Shown: piece by piece, positions 1 to 8,534 of the stretch
Numbering within the stretch: the stretch's first letter is position 1
Layout: every line of letters begins with the position of its first letter
Assembly (NCBI GenBank): GCA_900468625.1
Contig: UBUL01000001.1
Span: forward strand, 1-64,000
Direction: 5' to 3'
Source of the DNA: Hyphomicrobiales bacterium
GTDB taxonomy: Bacteria > Pseudomonadota > Alphaproteobacteria > Rhizobiales > Rhizobiaceae
Length of the DNA: 64,000 nt
Program-made: the position numbers and the translations under genes
Notes under the pieces: model-generated
The model's database searches: none
What the model saw: only the letters and a program-made list of their open reading frames with translations
What the model was told of the DNA's origin: nothing

Positions 1-38
1 AAGCAATGATCCGCTCTAACTCGCAAAAATCGGCTATA

Positions 39-137
39 GAGTTCCAGGAAATGGTCGTAGCGGTTTTCCGTCCGGAATGCGTCGGGAAATAAGAGCATAG
101 AGCATTTTCGCGATTCGAAGAAAAGCAGAAACGCTCT
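39..137. repeat. RIME-like intergenic repeat, copy 1
   Basis: About 100 bp that matches three other places in the window (34399, 44935, 50361). Shared blocks are a left palindrome built on ttccagg...cgtccgga, then a right palindrome beginning agagcattttcgcgattcga and ending in gctct. The size and two-palindrome structure fit the Rhizobium intergenic mosaic element (RIME1); that name is from memory of the family, not a search. This copy is slightly more diverged in its left half. It lies downstream of the LpxO-like gene. Confidence 0.75.
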
Positions 138-188
138 CGGACGACCAGCTTTGGAAAAGCAATAGCTTGAGGATGGCAACTCAAAAAT

Positions 189-218
189 ATGAAGCAAAAT
201 TTTTCAATTTTGCTTCAT
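189..218 (-). terminator. Rho-independent terminator of the LpxO-like gene
   Basis: A perfect 13-bp stem (atgaagcaaaatt paired with its complement) closes a 4-nt loop about 50 bp past the leftward gene's stop. Read leftward, the stem is followed by ATTTTTG, giving a U-run. The AT-rich stem also works on the opposite strand. Confidence 0.75.
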
Positions 219-266
219 CCTGAATTCAATTGGCCAGGGTTTTATCGAGCTGAACAGCCGATGTGA

Positions 267-1112
267 TCAGGGCCTCGGGCGATTTCTGAACGCTTCGGCT
301 TCGGCGTAGAACTTCTTTTCCCATTCCTTGTGATTATCGAGGCCTTCCTTGATGAAGGGCGTGAAGATCGCCAGGTTCATCAGAGCCCAGTTGACGATGC
401 GGGCCGGGAATTTCAGCGGCTTTACGAAATCGACGAAGAGCACCACGCGGGTCTTGTCGGAATGGTTCCAGGCTTCGTGCTCATAGGCGTCGTCAAAGAT
501 CAGCGCCTTGCCTTCCTGCCAGTGGCAAACCTGCGTGTCGACGCGGATGGCGAGCTTGTCGTTCGGCTCCGGCACGATGAGGCCAAGATGCAGACGCAGC
601 ACGCCGTTATAGGGTCCGCGGTGAGCGGGAAGATGCTTGCCCGGCTCGAAGATGGAGAACATCGCCGTCGTCAGGCCGGGAATCTTCTGCACGGCGGCCC
701 AGGTGTTCGGGCACGCCTTGATGTTCTGCTCGGACTTCACGCCGAAACCGAGGAGGAAGAAGGTCTTCCAACGGGTATCCGTAGAGATGGTCTTCACGTC
801 GGTAGAGATGTCCTGGAAGGTCGGCAGCTCGCTCTGACGCAGCAGCACCTTCTCAAGCTCGGCACGGATCGCCGGATAATCCTTCTCGATCTCGGCCGCC
901 CAGGGGAAGGTCGCGACATCGTAGACCGGCGGGTTGCCGAGCTTGGCATATTTCAGATTGAGGCTTTCGGCCCAGGCGACGATGCCCATGAAGAAGCGCG
1001 TCATGACGCTCGGACGATCCATCGGCGTAATGCCGGCCGTACCGAAGGTCTGTTCCGGAGCACGAGATTGGTTGGAAGTGGGAGCAGGTGCACTCAAGGG
1101 GCTCTCCGTCAT
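267..1112 (-). CDS. Aspartyl/asparaginyl beta-hydroxylase family protein (LpxO-like)
   Basis: Predicted Fe(II)/2-oxoglutarate-dependent hydroxylase. The iron-binding histidines lie in PAHRGPYNGVLRLHLGL and in the later HEAWNHSDKTRVVLFVDF block, the usual HxG...H core of the AspH/LpxO family. LpxO members 2-hydroxylate a secondary acyl chain of lipid A at the inner membrane. A hydrophobic stretch near the C-terminus (about residues 240-255) could be membrane-associated. An upstream ATG at 1181 would add 23 residues of unlikely sequence, so I chose MTESPLSAP at 1112, though no strong Shine-Dalgarno decides it. The substrate is not shown by the sequence; the call to lipid A rests on family resemblance. 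Confidence 0.8.
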   Translation of the reverse strand: MTESPLSAPAPTSNQSRAPEQTFGTAGITPMDRPSVMTRFFMGIVAWAESLNLKYAKLGNPPVYDVATFPWAAEIEKDYPAIRAELEKVLLRQSELPTFQDISTDVKTISTDTRWKTFFLLGFGVKSEQNIKACPNTWAAVQKIPGLTTAMFSIFEPGKHLPAHRGPYNGVLRLHLGLIVPEPNDKLAIRVDTQVCHWQEGKALIFDDAYEHEAWNHSDKTRVVLFVDFVKPLKFPARIVNWALMNLAIFTPFIKEGLDNHKEWEKKFYAEAEAFRNRPRP

Positions 1113-1404
1113 GTCTGTCTTTTGGGCTGTCCGGGAGGAAATCTGCCTTATGGGAATTGCATGGAAATTCCGGAGTGGCAACAGGCTCGAACATCGTTAG
1201 TGCTCGCCTGCCGTTCCTGATTGACGCCCGACTCCTTTGTTATGCGATGATCATAATAGGCGATTATATGAGTTGAATAGTCGAATTTCGCAAGAGAGTC
1301 CGTTCGCAACGAGCGGTGGTTTGTCGTGGAAGAAATCTCCGGCGATTCTCGAGATGGATTCACCTCAGAATCGGCAAAATGCGGCGGGATCCGCCGACTC
1401 TCCT

Positions 1405-1824
1405 TCACTGCACAGTTTGAACCTGAATTATTAGCCGGACAACTGCAAGTCCCGCAACCAAAGCCGCGATCGACAGGAAAACCGACAAGGCGACATAGGC
1501 AATGGCCGGCATCCACTGTCCGCGCTCCCAGAGCGTGACGCTTTCCAGAGCAAAGGTCGAAAACGTCGTGAATCCACCTAGAACACCTGTCGTCAGAAAC
1601 AACCGCACCTCCTGCGGCATACCGCCGCGAAAGGCGAAATATTCCGTCAGCAGCCCCATGGCGAACGCCCCAAGGACATTGACGATGAGCGTGCCGAACG
1701 GAAATTCTATTCCGAGCAGACGTGCGGCGACCTCGTTGAGACCGAGGCGGAACGCGCCGCCCAATCCAGCTCCGAGAAACACGACAAGATAGAGCACGAC
1801 AACCTCCAGCCGTCCTTGCGTCAA
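1405..1824 (-). CDS. crcB: Fluoride exporter CrcB/Fluc
   Basis: Small inner-membrane channel that lets F- leak out of the cell; family members work as dual-topology dimers. The 139 residues hold four hydrophobic segments and the family signatures GGAFR near residue 22, [10 protein letters not shown] around 43-52, and GFTTFSTF near 84-91 (the TTFS region lines the fluoride path and the Na+ site). The start codon overlaps the end of the CLC antiporter gene by 4 nt, so the two are translationally coupled. Both lie behind the fluoride riboswitch at 3310-3390. The length is slightly above the usual 120-130 residues. Confidence 0.95.
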   Translation of the reverse strand: MTQGRLEVVVLYLVVFLGAGLGGAFRLGLNEVAARLLGIEFPFGTLIVNVLGAFAMGLLTEYFAFRGGMPQEVRLFLTTGVLGGFTTFSTFALESVTLWERGQWMPAIAYVALSVFLSIAALVAGLAVVRLIIQVQTVQ

Positions 1825-3191
1825 ACCTTTTCCATCTTATGGATATTTTCCCGCCGCGTCTGCAAGCCGTGCTTGCGAATATGACGAAGCGGCACATCGG
1901 CAGCGATGTTGCCGGAAGCAGCACTCTTCGCGATGCCGAGACGCTGCGATAGATAAATGCTGGTGTGGCCGCTGCAGATATAGGCAAGGAAGCAGGCGAC
2001 GGCGAGATAGACGGTATGCGTCGCGCCGAAGAGCTCGATGCCCATGATCATGCAGGCAAGCGGCGTATTGGTGGCGCCGGCAAAAACGGCAACAAAGCCC
2101 AACCCGGCGAAGAGATCGGCCGGCGCGCCGAGAATGGCCGCAAGCGCATTGCCGAGCGCGGCTCCGATGAAGAACAACGGCGTCACCTCGCCGCCCTTGA
2201 AGCCGGCGCTGAGCGTCACGATCGTGAAGACCGCCTTCCAGAACCAGCTCCAATAGTCGATATGGGCAGGATCGAAGAAGCCTATGATCGTCGCATCGCC
2301 CGTGTTGGGGGACCAGACGCCAAGCCCAAGATATTGCCGCGTGCCAAGCAGATAGACGAGGCCGATGAGGATCGCGCTGGCGATGACGGGCCTGAGCGGC
2401 GCATAGGCGCAAAAACGTTTGAATGCCGCCGATGCGGCATGCGAGATCTCACTGAACGAGCGTGCCATCAGACCGAACAGCACGCCGGCGAAGCCGACCT
2501 TGGCGAGCAGCAAGGCATCAAGATGGAACGTACCGGCCGGCGTACCGGCGAGATAGCCGATCCGATACTGGATATGCTCGATCCCCCAGGCATGGCAGGT
2601 CCAATCGGCGGCGATCCCCGCCGCAAGGCCGGGGATCAGTGCTTCATACTGCATCCGCCCGATCGTCAAAACCTCTAGAGCGAAGACCGCACCCGCGATC
2701 GGCGTGCCGAAGACGGCGCCGAAACCCGCTGCTATGCCGGCCATCAGGAGGATGCGGACCTCGGCGTGGCTGAGCCGGAAGACCTTGGCGAAGGCGCTGG
2801 CAATGCTGCCGCCGAGCTGCACGGCCGTCCCTTCGCGTCCCGCCGAACCGCCGACCAGATGTGTCAGAACCGTCGAGACCAGAATGAAAGGCGCCATGCG
2901 CAGCGGCACGCCGCCGCCAGGCTCGTGGATCTGATCGACGATCAGATTGTTGCCGCCTTCCGAGCCGCGCCCAAAATGCTGGTAGATCAGCACCATCAGG
3001 AAGCCGGCGACCGGCATCAGGAAGATCAGCCAGGGATACTCGAAGCGCGTCGCAGTCGCCTTATCGAGGCTCCACAGAAAAAGCGCGCAAAGCGAACCGA
3101 CGACGGCCGCCATAGGCACGACCAGAACTATCCATTTGAACAGGCTGCGAAATTGCTGAAAGCGATGATGAAAATAGGCGGATGCAGACAT
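1821..3191 (-). CDS. CLC-F type fluoride/proton antiporter
   Basis: A 456-residue CLC-fold membrane protein. The normal chloride filter GSGIP is replaced by GGNNLI (residues 79-84) and the gating-glutamate motif reads GREGT (118-122) rather than GREGP. Both are hallmarks of the CLC-F clade that exports fluoride in exchange for protons. [12 protein letters not shown] follows near 160. The start ATG at 3191 shares its A with the TGA stop of a 29-codon leader ORF and has its own GGGAGGG Shine-Dalgarno. Pairing with crcB and the upstream fluoride riboswitch makes the fluoride role close to certain. Confidence 0.93.
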   Translation of the reverse strand: MSASAYFHHRFQQFRSLFKWIVLVVPMAAVVGSLCALFLWSLDKATATRFEYPWLIFLMPVAGFLMVLIYQHFGRGSEGGNNLIVDQIHEPGGGVPLRMAPFILVSTVLTHLVGGSAGREGTAVQLGGSIASAFAKVFRLSHAEVRILLMAGIAAGFGAVFGTPIAGAVFALEVLTIGRMQYEALIPGLAAGIAADWTCHAWGIEHIQYRIGYLAGTPAGTFHLDALLLAKVGFAGVLFGLMARSFSEISHAASAAFKRFCAYAPLRPVIASAILIGLVYLLGTRQYLGLGVWSPNTGDATIIGFFDPAHIDYWSWFWKAVFTIVTLSAGFKGGEVTPLFFIGAALGNALAAILGAPADLFAGLGFVAVFAGATNTPLACMIMGIELFGATHTVYLAVACFLAYICSGHTSIYLSQRLGIAKSAASGNIAADVPLRHIRKHGLQTRRENIHKMEKV

Positions 3192-3280
3192 CAGTTTGTC
3201 CCTCCCGCGAAGCCGATGGACGATCTTCCGGGGACACTGGATAGGAAATATGAGCGGGATAACGGCATGAAAAAAGACAT
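3191..3280 (-). CDS. Putative 29-residue leader ORF between the fluoride riboswitch and the CLC-F gene
   Basis: An ATG at 3280 has a good GGAG Shine-Dalgarno with 7-nt spacing and opens 29 sense codons ([20 protein letters not shown] then SIGFAGGTN). It ends in TGA, whose last base is the first base of the CLC-F start codon. The Shine-Dalgarno of this ORF, not that of the CLC-F gene, lies in the part of the riboswitch that can be hidden: CCTACTC (in the aptamer's 3' end) can pair with GAGTAGG. The peptide has no recognisable domain. Translation may simply couple riboswitch output to the antiporter. Expression is unproven. Confidence 0.5.
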   Translation of the reverse strand: MSFFMPLSRSYFLSSVPGRSSIGFAGGTN

Positions 3281-3309
3281 GAACCTACTCCTTTACCCTT
3301 CGGGCGCGT

Positions 3310-3390
3310 TGAGTAGGAGTCATCAGCTTCCCTGGAAATGTCAGAGCAGCGGTTCGGCCACGATGGCCCGGCAGAAATCCATTACCGTTG
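3310..3390 (-). promoter_or_regulatory. Fluoride riboswitch (crcB motif)
   Basis: Read leftward, the conserved elements of the crcB RNA appear in order. GGTAATGG-A-TTTCTGCC corresponds to the GGnGAUGGnnUUCCnCC block, then come a GGGCCATCGTGGCC hairpin, the AACCGCT segment, and the diagnostic GCTGATGACTCCTAC at the 3' end. Just downstream CCTACTC can base-pair with GAGTAGG, which overlaps the Shine-Dalgarno of the leader ORF, so translation control is the likely mechanism. The genes downstream (CLC-F antiporter, crcB) are the expected targets. Confidence 0.92.
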
Positions 3391-3459
3391 GGCATTCAAT
3401 ACAGAAATAGGGCTACCGCTGTCAATCTGTTGCGGCGAACTGCATCGGATGCAATTTCA

Positions 3460-4287
3460 TCAAACGGCGATGGCGATCATCTCGATCGGCGCGAGCAAAC
3501 CGCCTTCGACCGACATATTGACGTTGCTGCTCCGCTCACCTGCCCGCGGCCCCATCAGGGTGCGAAATCCCTGGTCCCGTGCCTCGCCTGCTGCTGCCCT
3601 GGCGCGCGCTTCATGCACAAGCCGGATTGCCATGGCGCTGCGATCCTGCTCCTGCTCCACCGCGAAGCCGGCTTCTTCGAGCAGATGGCGGTAGACATCG
3701 GGGCTGCAGACGAAACTTGTCTCCGGCTCCATCGCCCATGGCATCGGATAGGGCAGCATGCCTTCGCGCATCTGCATGATTTCATAGAGACCAAAACGGC
3801 TGCCCGGCTTGAGAATGCGCCTGATCTCCGCAAACAATCGCGCCTTGTCTTCGATGTTCATCCCGACATGGATGAGGGTAGCGCGATCGAAGCTGCCGCT
3901 CTCGAAGGGCAGCGCCAAAGCACTTCCCTGCTGAAAGGAGACTTGATCCGCAAGACCGCAACGGACCGTCAGCGAATTGGCAACCCGAACGAATTCCTCG
4001 GTCAGATCGATGCCCGATACGGTGCATCCATAGGCATCCGCAAAATGACGGGCGGGGCCGCCGAGCCCCGAGCCGATATCCGCAAGCCTCAGCCCGGCGG
4101 CAAGATCAAGATCGCGCGCCAACTCCACCGTGGCCGCATGACGACCCAGATGAAATTCATCCACTCCCGCCAGGTCGCGGATGCGGAGATTGTCGATATC
4201 CTTGCCATCGGCCAACAGGGTTTGCAGGATCGCTGTTTCCAGCGATCCGTGCGTGTAGTGGCTGGCAACTTTTTCCTCGGTAGACAT
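3460..4287 (-). CDS. Class I SAM-dependent methyltransferase
   Basis: A 275-residue Rossmann-fold methyltransferase. Motif I LADIGSGLGGPARHFA sits at about residues 68-83, followed by an acidic end of strand 2 (GIDLTEEF), motif IV FDRATLIHVGMNI, and a post-I loop with LKPGSRFGLYEIMQ. The pattern resembles UbiE/COQ5 and glycine/sarcosine methyltransferases, but the substrate cannot be named. A GGGAG Shine-Dalgarno precedes ATG 4287. It ends about 70 bp before the 5' end of the fluoride riboswitch and is probably transcribed separately from the fluoride operon. Confidence 0.8.
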   Translation of the reverse strand: MSTEEKVASHYTHGSLETAILQTLLADGKDIDNLRIRDLAGVDEFHLGRHAATVELARDLDLAAGLRLADIGSGLGGPARHFADAYGCTVSGIDLTEEFVRVANSLTVRCGLADQVSFQQGSALALPFESGSFDRATLIHVGMNIEDKARLFAEIRRILKPGSRFGLYEIMQMREGMLPYPMPWAMEPETSFVCSPDVYRHLLEEAGFAVEQEQDRSAMAIRLVHEARARAAAGEARDQGFRTLMGPRAGERSSNVNMSVEGGLLAPIEMIAIAV

Positions 4288-4328
4288 GCATGTACTCCCA
4301 AGGCTTTGCTTGAAGGTTGCTTACGCCA

Positions 4329-5372
4329 TCAGACCTTCAGCTCACGCCGTTCGACTTCAGTCACCATGGCAAGATCCAGCACGCGCTGCAAGTTGGCCGC
4401 GTGGCGGAAGCTCGGGTCCTGGCTGCTGCCGGTCGTCACGGCTTCAGCGAAACGCTGATAGTTGGTCAGGACCGGCGGCACTTCGATGACCTTCCAGGTC
4501 GCCGTTTCGGTGTCTTCGCCGAGGCAGCCACGCAATTCGGAACCGTTGGGGCTGTGGGATACTTCCAGGCCGCCGCGCTCGCCATAGATGCGCAGTTTCA
4601 ACTCGTTCAGATGCCCGGTTGCCCAGCGGCTCGCATGCACGACACCGAGCGCGCCGTTGGCGAAATCGACCGCCATGGAGAAGCTGTCGTTCGCGTCGAG
4701 CGTATATTCGCCGATCCGCTCGCCGGGCGCCTTCTCGAAGGTCTTCAGGCGCGCGAAGACGTGATCGATATCCGTCGCGGCGCCATAGGCGGCGAAATCG
4801 CAGATATGGATGCCGATATCGCCGAGAACGCCGTTCGAGCCATGCCCGGTCGACAGACGCCAAAGCCACTTGGACTCACTGCGCCAATCGCCCCAGGCCT
4901 TGGAAACGAGCCAGCTCTGCAGGTAGGACGCCTCCACATGCTTGACCGTGCCGATCTCGCCCGAGATCACCATCTCGCGCGCCTTCTGCAGCTGCGCGAC
5001 ATTGCGATAGGTCAGATTGACCATGTTGACGACCCCTGCCCTTTCGGCAGCTTCCGTCATCTCGAGTGCCTTTTCGTAGTTTTCCGCAAGTGGCTTCTCG
5101 CAGAGAACATGCTTGCCGGCGGCAAGCAGCGGCAAGGTCGTCGGATGATGAGCCTTGTCCGGCGTGACGTTGGTCGCCGCATCGAACTCGCCCCAGGCCA
5201 GCGCCTCGTCGAGCGACGAGAAGCGCTTCTTGATATCGAACGTATCGCAAAAGGCGGTGAGCCTCGTCGCATCCGTATCGACGGCGCCGACGATCTCGAC
5301 GCCAGGAATGCGGGCAAAATGCTCCACATGGTTCTTAGCCATGCCGCCCGTGCCAACTACTATGAGACGCAT
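4329..5372 (-). CDS. Gfo/Idh/MocA-family NAD(P)-dependent oxidoreductase (ThuB-like)
   Basis: A 347-residue sugar dehydrogenase-type protein. The N-terminal Rossmann motif is VVGTGGMAKNH (residues 5-15), the CEKPLAE signature of the family is near 95, and a GDIGIHICDFA segment contributes the usual catalytic Asp/His. It starts 8 bp after the thuA-like gene, so the two form one transcript. In Sinorhizobium meliloti the pair thuA-thuB handles trehalose and related disaccharides, ThuB oxidising the sugar to the 3-keto form. The pairing supports a ThuB-like role, but the substrate is inferred. Confidence 0.8.
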   Translation of the reverse strand: MRLIVVGTGGMAKNHVEHFARIPGVEIVGAVDTDATRLTAFCDTFDIKKRFSSLDEALAWGEFDAATNVTPDKAHHPTTLPLLAAGKHVLCEKPLAENYEKALEMTEAAERAGVVNMVNLTYRNVAQLQKAREMVISGEIGTVKHVEASYLQSWLVSKAWGDWRSESKWLWRLSTGHGSNGVLGDIGIHICDFAAYGAATDIDHVFARLKTFEKAPGERIGEYTLDANDSFSMAVDFANGALGVVHASRWATGHLNELKLRIYGERGGLEVSHSPNGSELRGCLGEDTETATWKVIEVPPVLTNYQRFAEAVTTGSSQDPSFRHAANLQRVLDLAMVTEVERRELKV

Positions 5373-5380
5373 ATGATACC

Positions 5381-6166
5381 TCAGCGATAACCGGCTTCGC
5401 CGGCCTGGTGCAGTTTCGGGCCGCGCTCGACGATCGGCTCCAGTGCCTTTTCGACCGGCACGTTCGGCGCATCATGGATGCTGGCCTGGGTGCCGAGCGG
5501 GTTATGCGCCCACTTCACCGAATTGATCAGAACCTTCTGAATAGTGCCGTTGTGATAGGTCGGATAGGTCTCGTGGCCGGGACGGAAATAGAAGATGTTG
5601 CCGGCGCCACGGCGCCAGGTCATGCCCGAACGGAAAACTTCGCCGCCCTGGAACCAGGAGATGAACACGGTTTCCAGCGGCTCCGGAACGGAGAACTGTT
5701 CGCCATACATTTCCTCGTTCTCCAGCTCGAAATGCTCGCCGAGGCCGGCTGCGATCGGGTGGCGGGGATTGATGACCCAGAGGCGCTCGCGCTCGCCGGC
5801 TTCGCGCCATTTCAGTGCGCAGGGGGTGCCCATCAGGCGTTTGAAGACCTTGGAGAAATGACCCGAATGCAGGACGATGAGGCCCATGCCCTCCCACACG
5901 CGCCTGGCCACGCGCTCGACGATCTCGTCCTTGACGGCGCCGTGATCCTTGTGGCCCCACCACAGAAGAACGTCGGTATCCTTCAGGCGGGCCTCGCTGA
6001 GACCATGCTCCGGCTCCTGCAGCGTTGCCGTGGTCGCTTGAATGCCGGCATCGGCATTCAGTGCCTTGGCAATGGTGTTGTGCATGCCTTCGGGATAAAT
6101 CTCGGCGACGACCTTGTTTGTTTGCTCATGAATGTTCTCGCCCCAGACGACGGCACGAATAGTCAT
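5381..6166 (-). CDS. thuA: ThuA-domain protein (trehalose utilisation)
   Basis: A 261-residue protein of the ThuA fold (glutamine amidotransferase-like superfamily without a clear catalytic cysteine). Recognisable segments are [10 protein letters not shown] at the N-terminus, [12 protein letters not shown] near residue 88, [20 protein letters not shown] near 115-134, and a C-terminal [15 protein letters not shown]. Length matches S. meliloti ThuA (about 260). It is the first gene of a two-gene unit with the ThuB-like oxidoreductase. A LacI-type palindrome lies about 46 bp upstream of its start. The enzymatic step of ThuA is poorly defined, so the symbol rests on similarity and gene order. Confidence 0.85.
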   Translation of the reverse strand: MTIRAVVWGENIHEQTNKVVAEIYPEGMHNTIAKALNADAGIQATTATLQEPEHGLSEARLKDTDVLLWWGHKDHGAVKDEIVERVARRVWEGMGLIVLHSGHFSKVFKRLMGTPCALKWREAGERERLWVINPRHPIAAGLGEHFELENEEMYGEQFSVPEPLETVFISWFQGGEVFRSGMTWRRGAGNIFYFRPGHETYPTYHNGTIQKVLINSVKWAHNPLGTQASIHDAPNVPVEKALEPIVERGPKLHQAGEAGYR

Positions 6167-6211
6167 TACGGCACTCCTCTAATACCATTGGGATTGAATA
6201 GGTTATGCGAT

Positions 6212-6225
6212 CCAAAGCGCTTTGG
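6212..6225. promoter_or_regulatory. LacI-type operator upstream of thuA
   Basis: A perfect 14-bp palindrome, ccaaagcgctttgg, centred on CG as LacI/GalR-family operators are. It lies about 46 bp upstream of the thuA start codon, where a repressor could block a promoter. Its sequence differs from the palindrome next to the window's own LacI gene (13882-13895), so another regulator may bind it. Confidence 0.55.
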
Positions 6226-6330
6226 GAAAGCGCCGTATTTCAAGCCTTCATCAGCCCATTCGCCCCAAGACATAATGGGACCAAAGGGATTTGACAAAGG
6301 CAAAAACTGCTATGAACAACACCTCTGTTT

Positions 6331-6672
6331 TCAGTGCGACACGGATTTTGAAAAGAGGTTGACGACGAGCACGCCGGCGATAATCAGAGCGAGGCCAATG
6401 ATCGCGGCGAGATCGAGTTTCTGCCGGAAAAGCACCACTCCAACCATGGAAATCAGCACGATTCCGAGCGCACTCCAGATTGCATAGGCAATGCCTACCG
6501 GGATGACCCTCAACGTTACCGAAAGGCAATAGAAGGCGGCTGTATAGCAGACTACCAGAACGATCGTCGGACCGAGGCGCGTAAACTGCTGTGACATCTG
6601 CAGCGCCGTCGTACCGATCACCTCCAGCACGATCGCAACCAGCAGCATTGCATAGACCGATGCGTTCGCCAT
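6331..6672 (-). CDS. Small multidrug resistance (SMR/EmrE-type) transporter
   Basis: 113 residues with four hydrophobic helices. The membrane-embedded glutamate of the family is in helix 1 (LEVIGT, Glu17, equivalent to EmrE Glu14). YAIWSALGI in helix 3 is the conserved helix-packing segment with Trp. SMR proteins exchange protons for quaternary cations or guanidinium as dimers. The gene starts 19 bp after a tetR-family gene on the same strand, which probably regulates it. Subtype (EmrE, Gdx or SugE) is not settled. Confidence 0.88.
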   Translation of the reverse strand: MANASVYAMLLVAIVLEVIGTTALQMSQQFTRLGPTIVLVVCYTAAFYCLSVTLRVIPVGIAYAIWSALGIVLISMVGVVLFRQKLDLAAIIGLALIIAGVLVVNLFSKSVSH

Positions 6673-6691
6673 TCCAATTTCTCCGATAGGG

Positions 6692-7255
6692 TTAGAGCCG
6701 CGTCAGCTCGATCAGCCGGTCGATCAGCTTTTGGCGGGCGCCTTGGTCCATGTCGTGGCTGCCGAGCAGGTCAGCCAGCCAGATCCCATCGGCCGCCAGC
6801 CTGACGATTGCTGCATCCACCGAGGAATCCGTACCGATATATTCCTCGCTGCGCTCGCGCACCCATGCGTGCCATCGCTGCCGCAATTGCGGCTCAGTGA
6901 GCAGCACCATCGTTACCTGTGCCCAGTCCTTGTTGCCCTGCGGCTGATCGCGCAGCGCCAGGCAGGCATGCAGGTAACCGCGGGTAAAGCGGCCATGCGG
7001 CAGCGGATCGGCGCGCATCGCTTCCTCGATCGCGGCATCCAGCCGCTCCAGGAGGCTGTCGAACAACGCTTCGAGCAGCATGTTCTTGCTGGGGAAATGA
7101 TGCAGCAGCCCGCCCTTGCTGACGCCGGAGGCGCCGGAAACGGCATCCAGCGTCACCGCTGTCATCCCCTTTTCGGAAGCAAGGCGCGCCGCCACCTCCA
7201 GCAATTGCTGGCGGACGAACAAGGGCTGCTTCTTCCTATGGTGCGCAGTGGACAT
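6692..7255 (-). CDS. TetR-family transcriptional regulator of the SMR gene
   Basis: 187 residues. An N-terminal TetR helix-turn-helix spans about 12-58, with VTLDAVSGASGVSKGGLLHHFPSKN in two adjoining pieces as the recognition region. The C-terminal part is a ligand-binding helical domain of unassigned class. It is the first gene of a two-gene unit with the SMR exporter, a common arrangement for self-regulated efflux. The 96 bp upstream contain an imperfect dyad (ACC...GGT) too weak to call an operator. This pair splits an otherwise thuEFGK-AB-like gene order. Confidence 0.82.
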   Translation of the reverse strand: MSTAHHRKKQPLFVRQQLLEVAARLASEKGMTAVTLDAVSGASGVSKGGLLHHFPSKNMLLEALFDSLLERLDAAIEEAMRADPLPHGRFTRGYLHACLALRDQPQGNKDWAQVTMVLLTEPQLRQRWHAWVRERSEEYIGTDSSVDAAIVRLAADGIWLADLLGSHDMDQGARQKLIDRLIELTRL

Positions 7256-7351
7256 GGCGACATAACATACCAGTTGGACGGTTTCGTCAACGACCTACTT
7301 GATCGCCTCTGAAGCTTATCGAATGTGGCTAATCTTTACGTTCCTCCCTCC

Positions 7352-8440
7352 TTAGTTTACCGAATGATGGGCGGCATCATTCTCATCGAAGATGCTCACC
7401 TTCGTTGCATCGACGGTGAAGGCGATCGGGGAGCCGGTGGCAATGGTCGTCATGCCGGGATCGGTGCCGATGATCTTCGAGCCGTCCTTGAGCCGGACGT
7501 GAACGAGCGACCGGTCGCCCAGACGCTCGACCGTCTCGACCTGACCGCCGATATCGCCCTTCTCCGCTTTCGCAACGACCAGATGCTCCGGACGGATGCC
7601 GAGCGTCAGCCCGGAATTCGCAAGGCCATTGAGCGCTATCGCCGTCCTGATGACCGATCCGTCCGGCAGCGCTGCCGTCGCCAGCCCACCTGCCTCGCCA
7701 ACACCGGCTATGTCGATGAAGTTCATGCCCGGCGATCCGACGAACTGGGCGACATAGCGCGTCGCCGGGCGCGTATAGATCTCGACCGGCGTAGCCACCT
7801 GCTCGATCTTCTTGTTGTTCAAGAGCACGATACGGTCGGCAAGCGTCATCGCCTCCACCTGGTCGTGGGTGACGAAGACCATCGTCGCGCCCAGCCGCTC
7901 GTGAAGCTGCGCCAGCTCGACGCGTGTGCGGGTGCGAAGGCCCGCATCGAGGTTGGAGAGCGGCTCGTCGAAAAGGAAGACGTCCGGCTCGCGCACGATA
8001 GCGCGGCCGATCGCGACACGCTGGCGCTGGCCGCCCGATAATGCCGAGGGTTTGCGATCGAGAAGATGCGGCATTTCCAGGATCTTTGCAGCCTCCTCGA
8101 TGCGCCTCGCGATCTCCTGCTTGGGCGTTTTGATATTTCTCAAGCCGAAGGACATGTTGTCGCGAACCGTCATATGCGGATAGAGCGCGTAGGATTGGAA
8201 GACCATCGACACGCCGCGCTCGCCGGGCGGCAGCTGGTCGACGCGCTTTCCACCGATCCAGATCTCGCCGCTGGTAATCGACTCCAGGCCGGCAATCATC
8301 CGCAGCAGCGTCGACTTGCCGCAACCCGAACCGCCGAGGAAGACGACGAACTCGCCGCGCTCGATCGTCAGATCGATGTCGTTCAGAACCTGCACGGCAC
8401 CGAAATGCTTGGTGAGGGATTTGATATTGATACCTGCCAC
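7352..8440 (-). CDS. Sugar ABC transporter ATP-binding protein (UgpC/MalK/ThuK type)
   Basis: 362 residues from a GTG start at 8440, which has a clear GGGAGG Shine-Dalgarno; the longer reading frame to 8548 overlaps the upstream permease gene and lacks this support. Walker A is GGSGCGKST, the Q-loop VFQSYALYPHMTV, the signature LSGGQRQRVAIGRA, Walker B VFLFDEPLSNLD, and the H-loop VFVTHDQ. A C-terminal TOBE-type domain (about 240-362) is typical of MalK-class ATPases. It energises the two permeases upstream at the inner membrane. Confidence 0.92.
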   Translation of the reverse strand: MAGINIKSLTKHFGAVQVLNDIDLTIERGEFVVFLGGSGCGKSTLLRMIAGLESITSGEIWIGGKRVDQLPPGERGVSMVFQSYALYPHMTVRDNMSFGLRNIKTPKQEIARRIEEAAKILEMPHLLDRKPSALSGGQRQRVAIGRAIVREPDVFLFDEPLSNLDAGLRTRTRVELAQLHERLGATMVFVTHDQVEAMTLADRIVLLNNKKIEQVATPVEIYTRPATRYVAQFVGSPGMNFIDIAGVGEAGGLATAALPDGSVIRTAIALNGLANSGLTLGIRPEHLVVAKAEKGDIGGQVETVERLGDRSLVHVRLKDGSKIIGTDPGMTTIATGSPIAFTVDATKVSIFDENDAAHHSVN

Positions 8441-8534
8441 TTCACGCCTCCCGCGGAAAAATCGAACTTCGTCGGACTTGCTACTCATCGCACCCCATCC
8501 GGCCGCGATCGCCGGGATGGGGCTTCCGCATTGG

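Noticed and set aside
330..1220. Rightward open frame opposite the LpxO-like gene
   Set aside because: The leftward gene carries the HxG...H hydroxylase motif; the rightward product is featureless.
7256..7351. TetR operator upstream of the tetR/SMR pair
   Set aside because: Only an imperfect ACC...GGT dyad is visible; too weak to list as a site.
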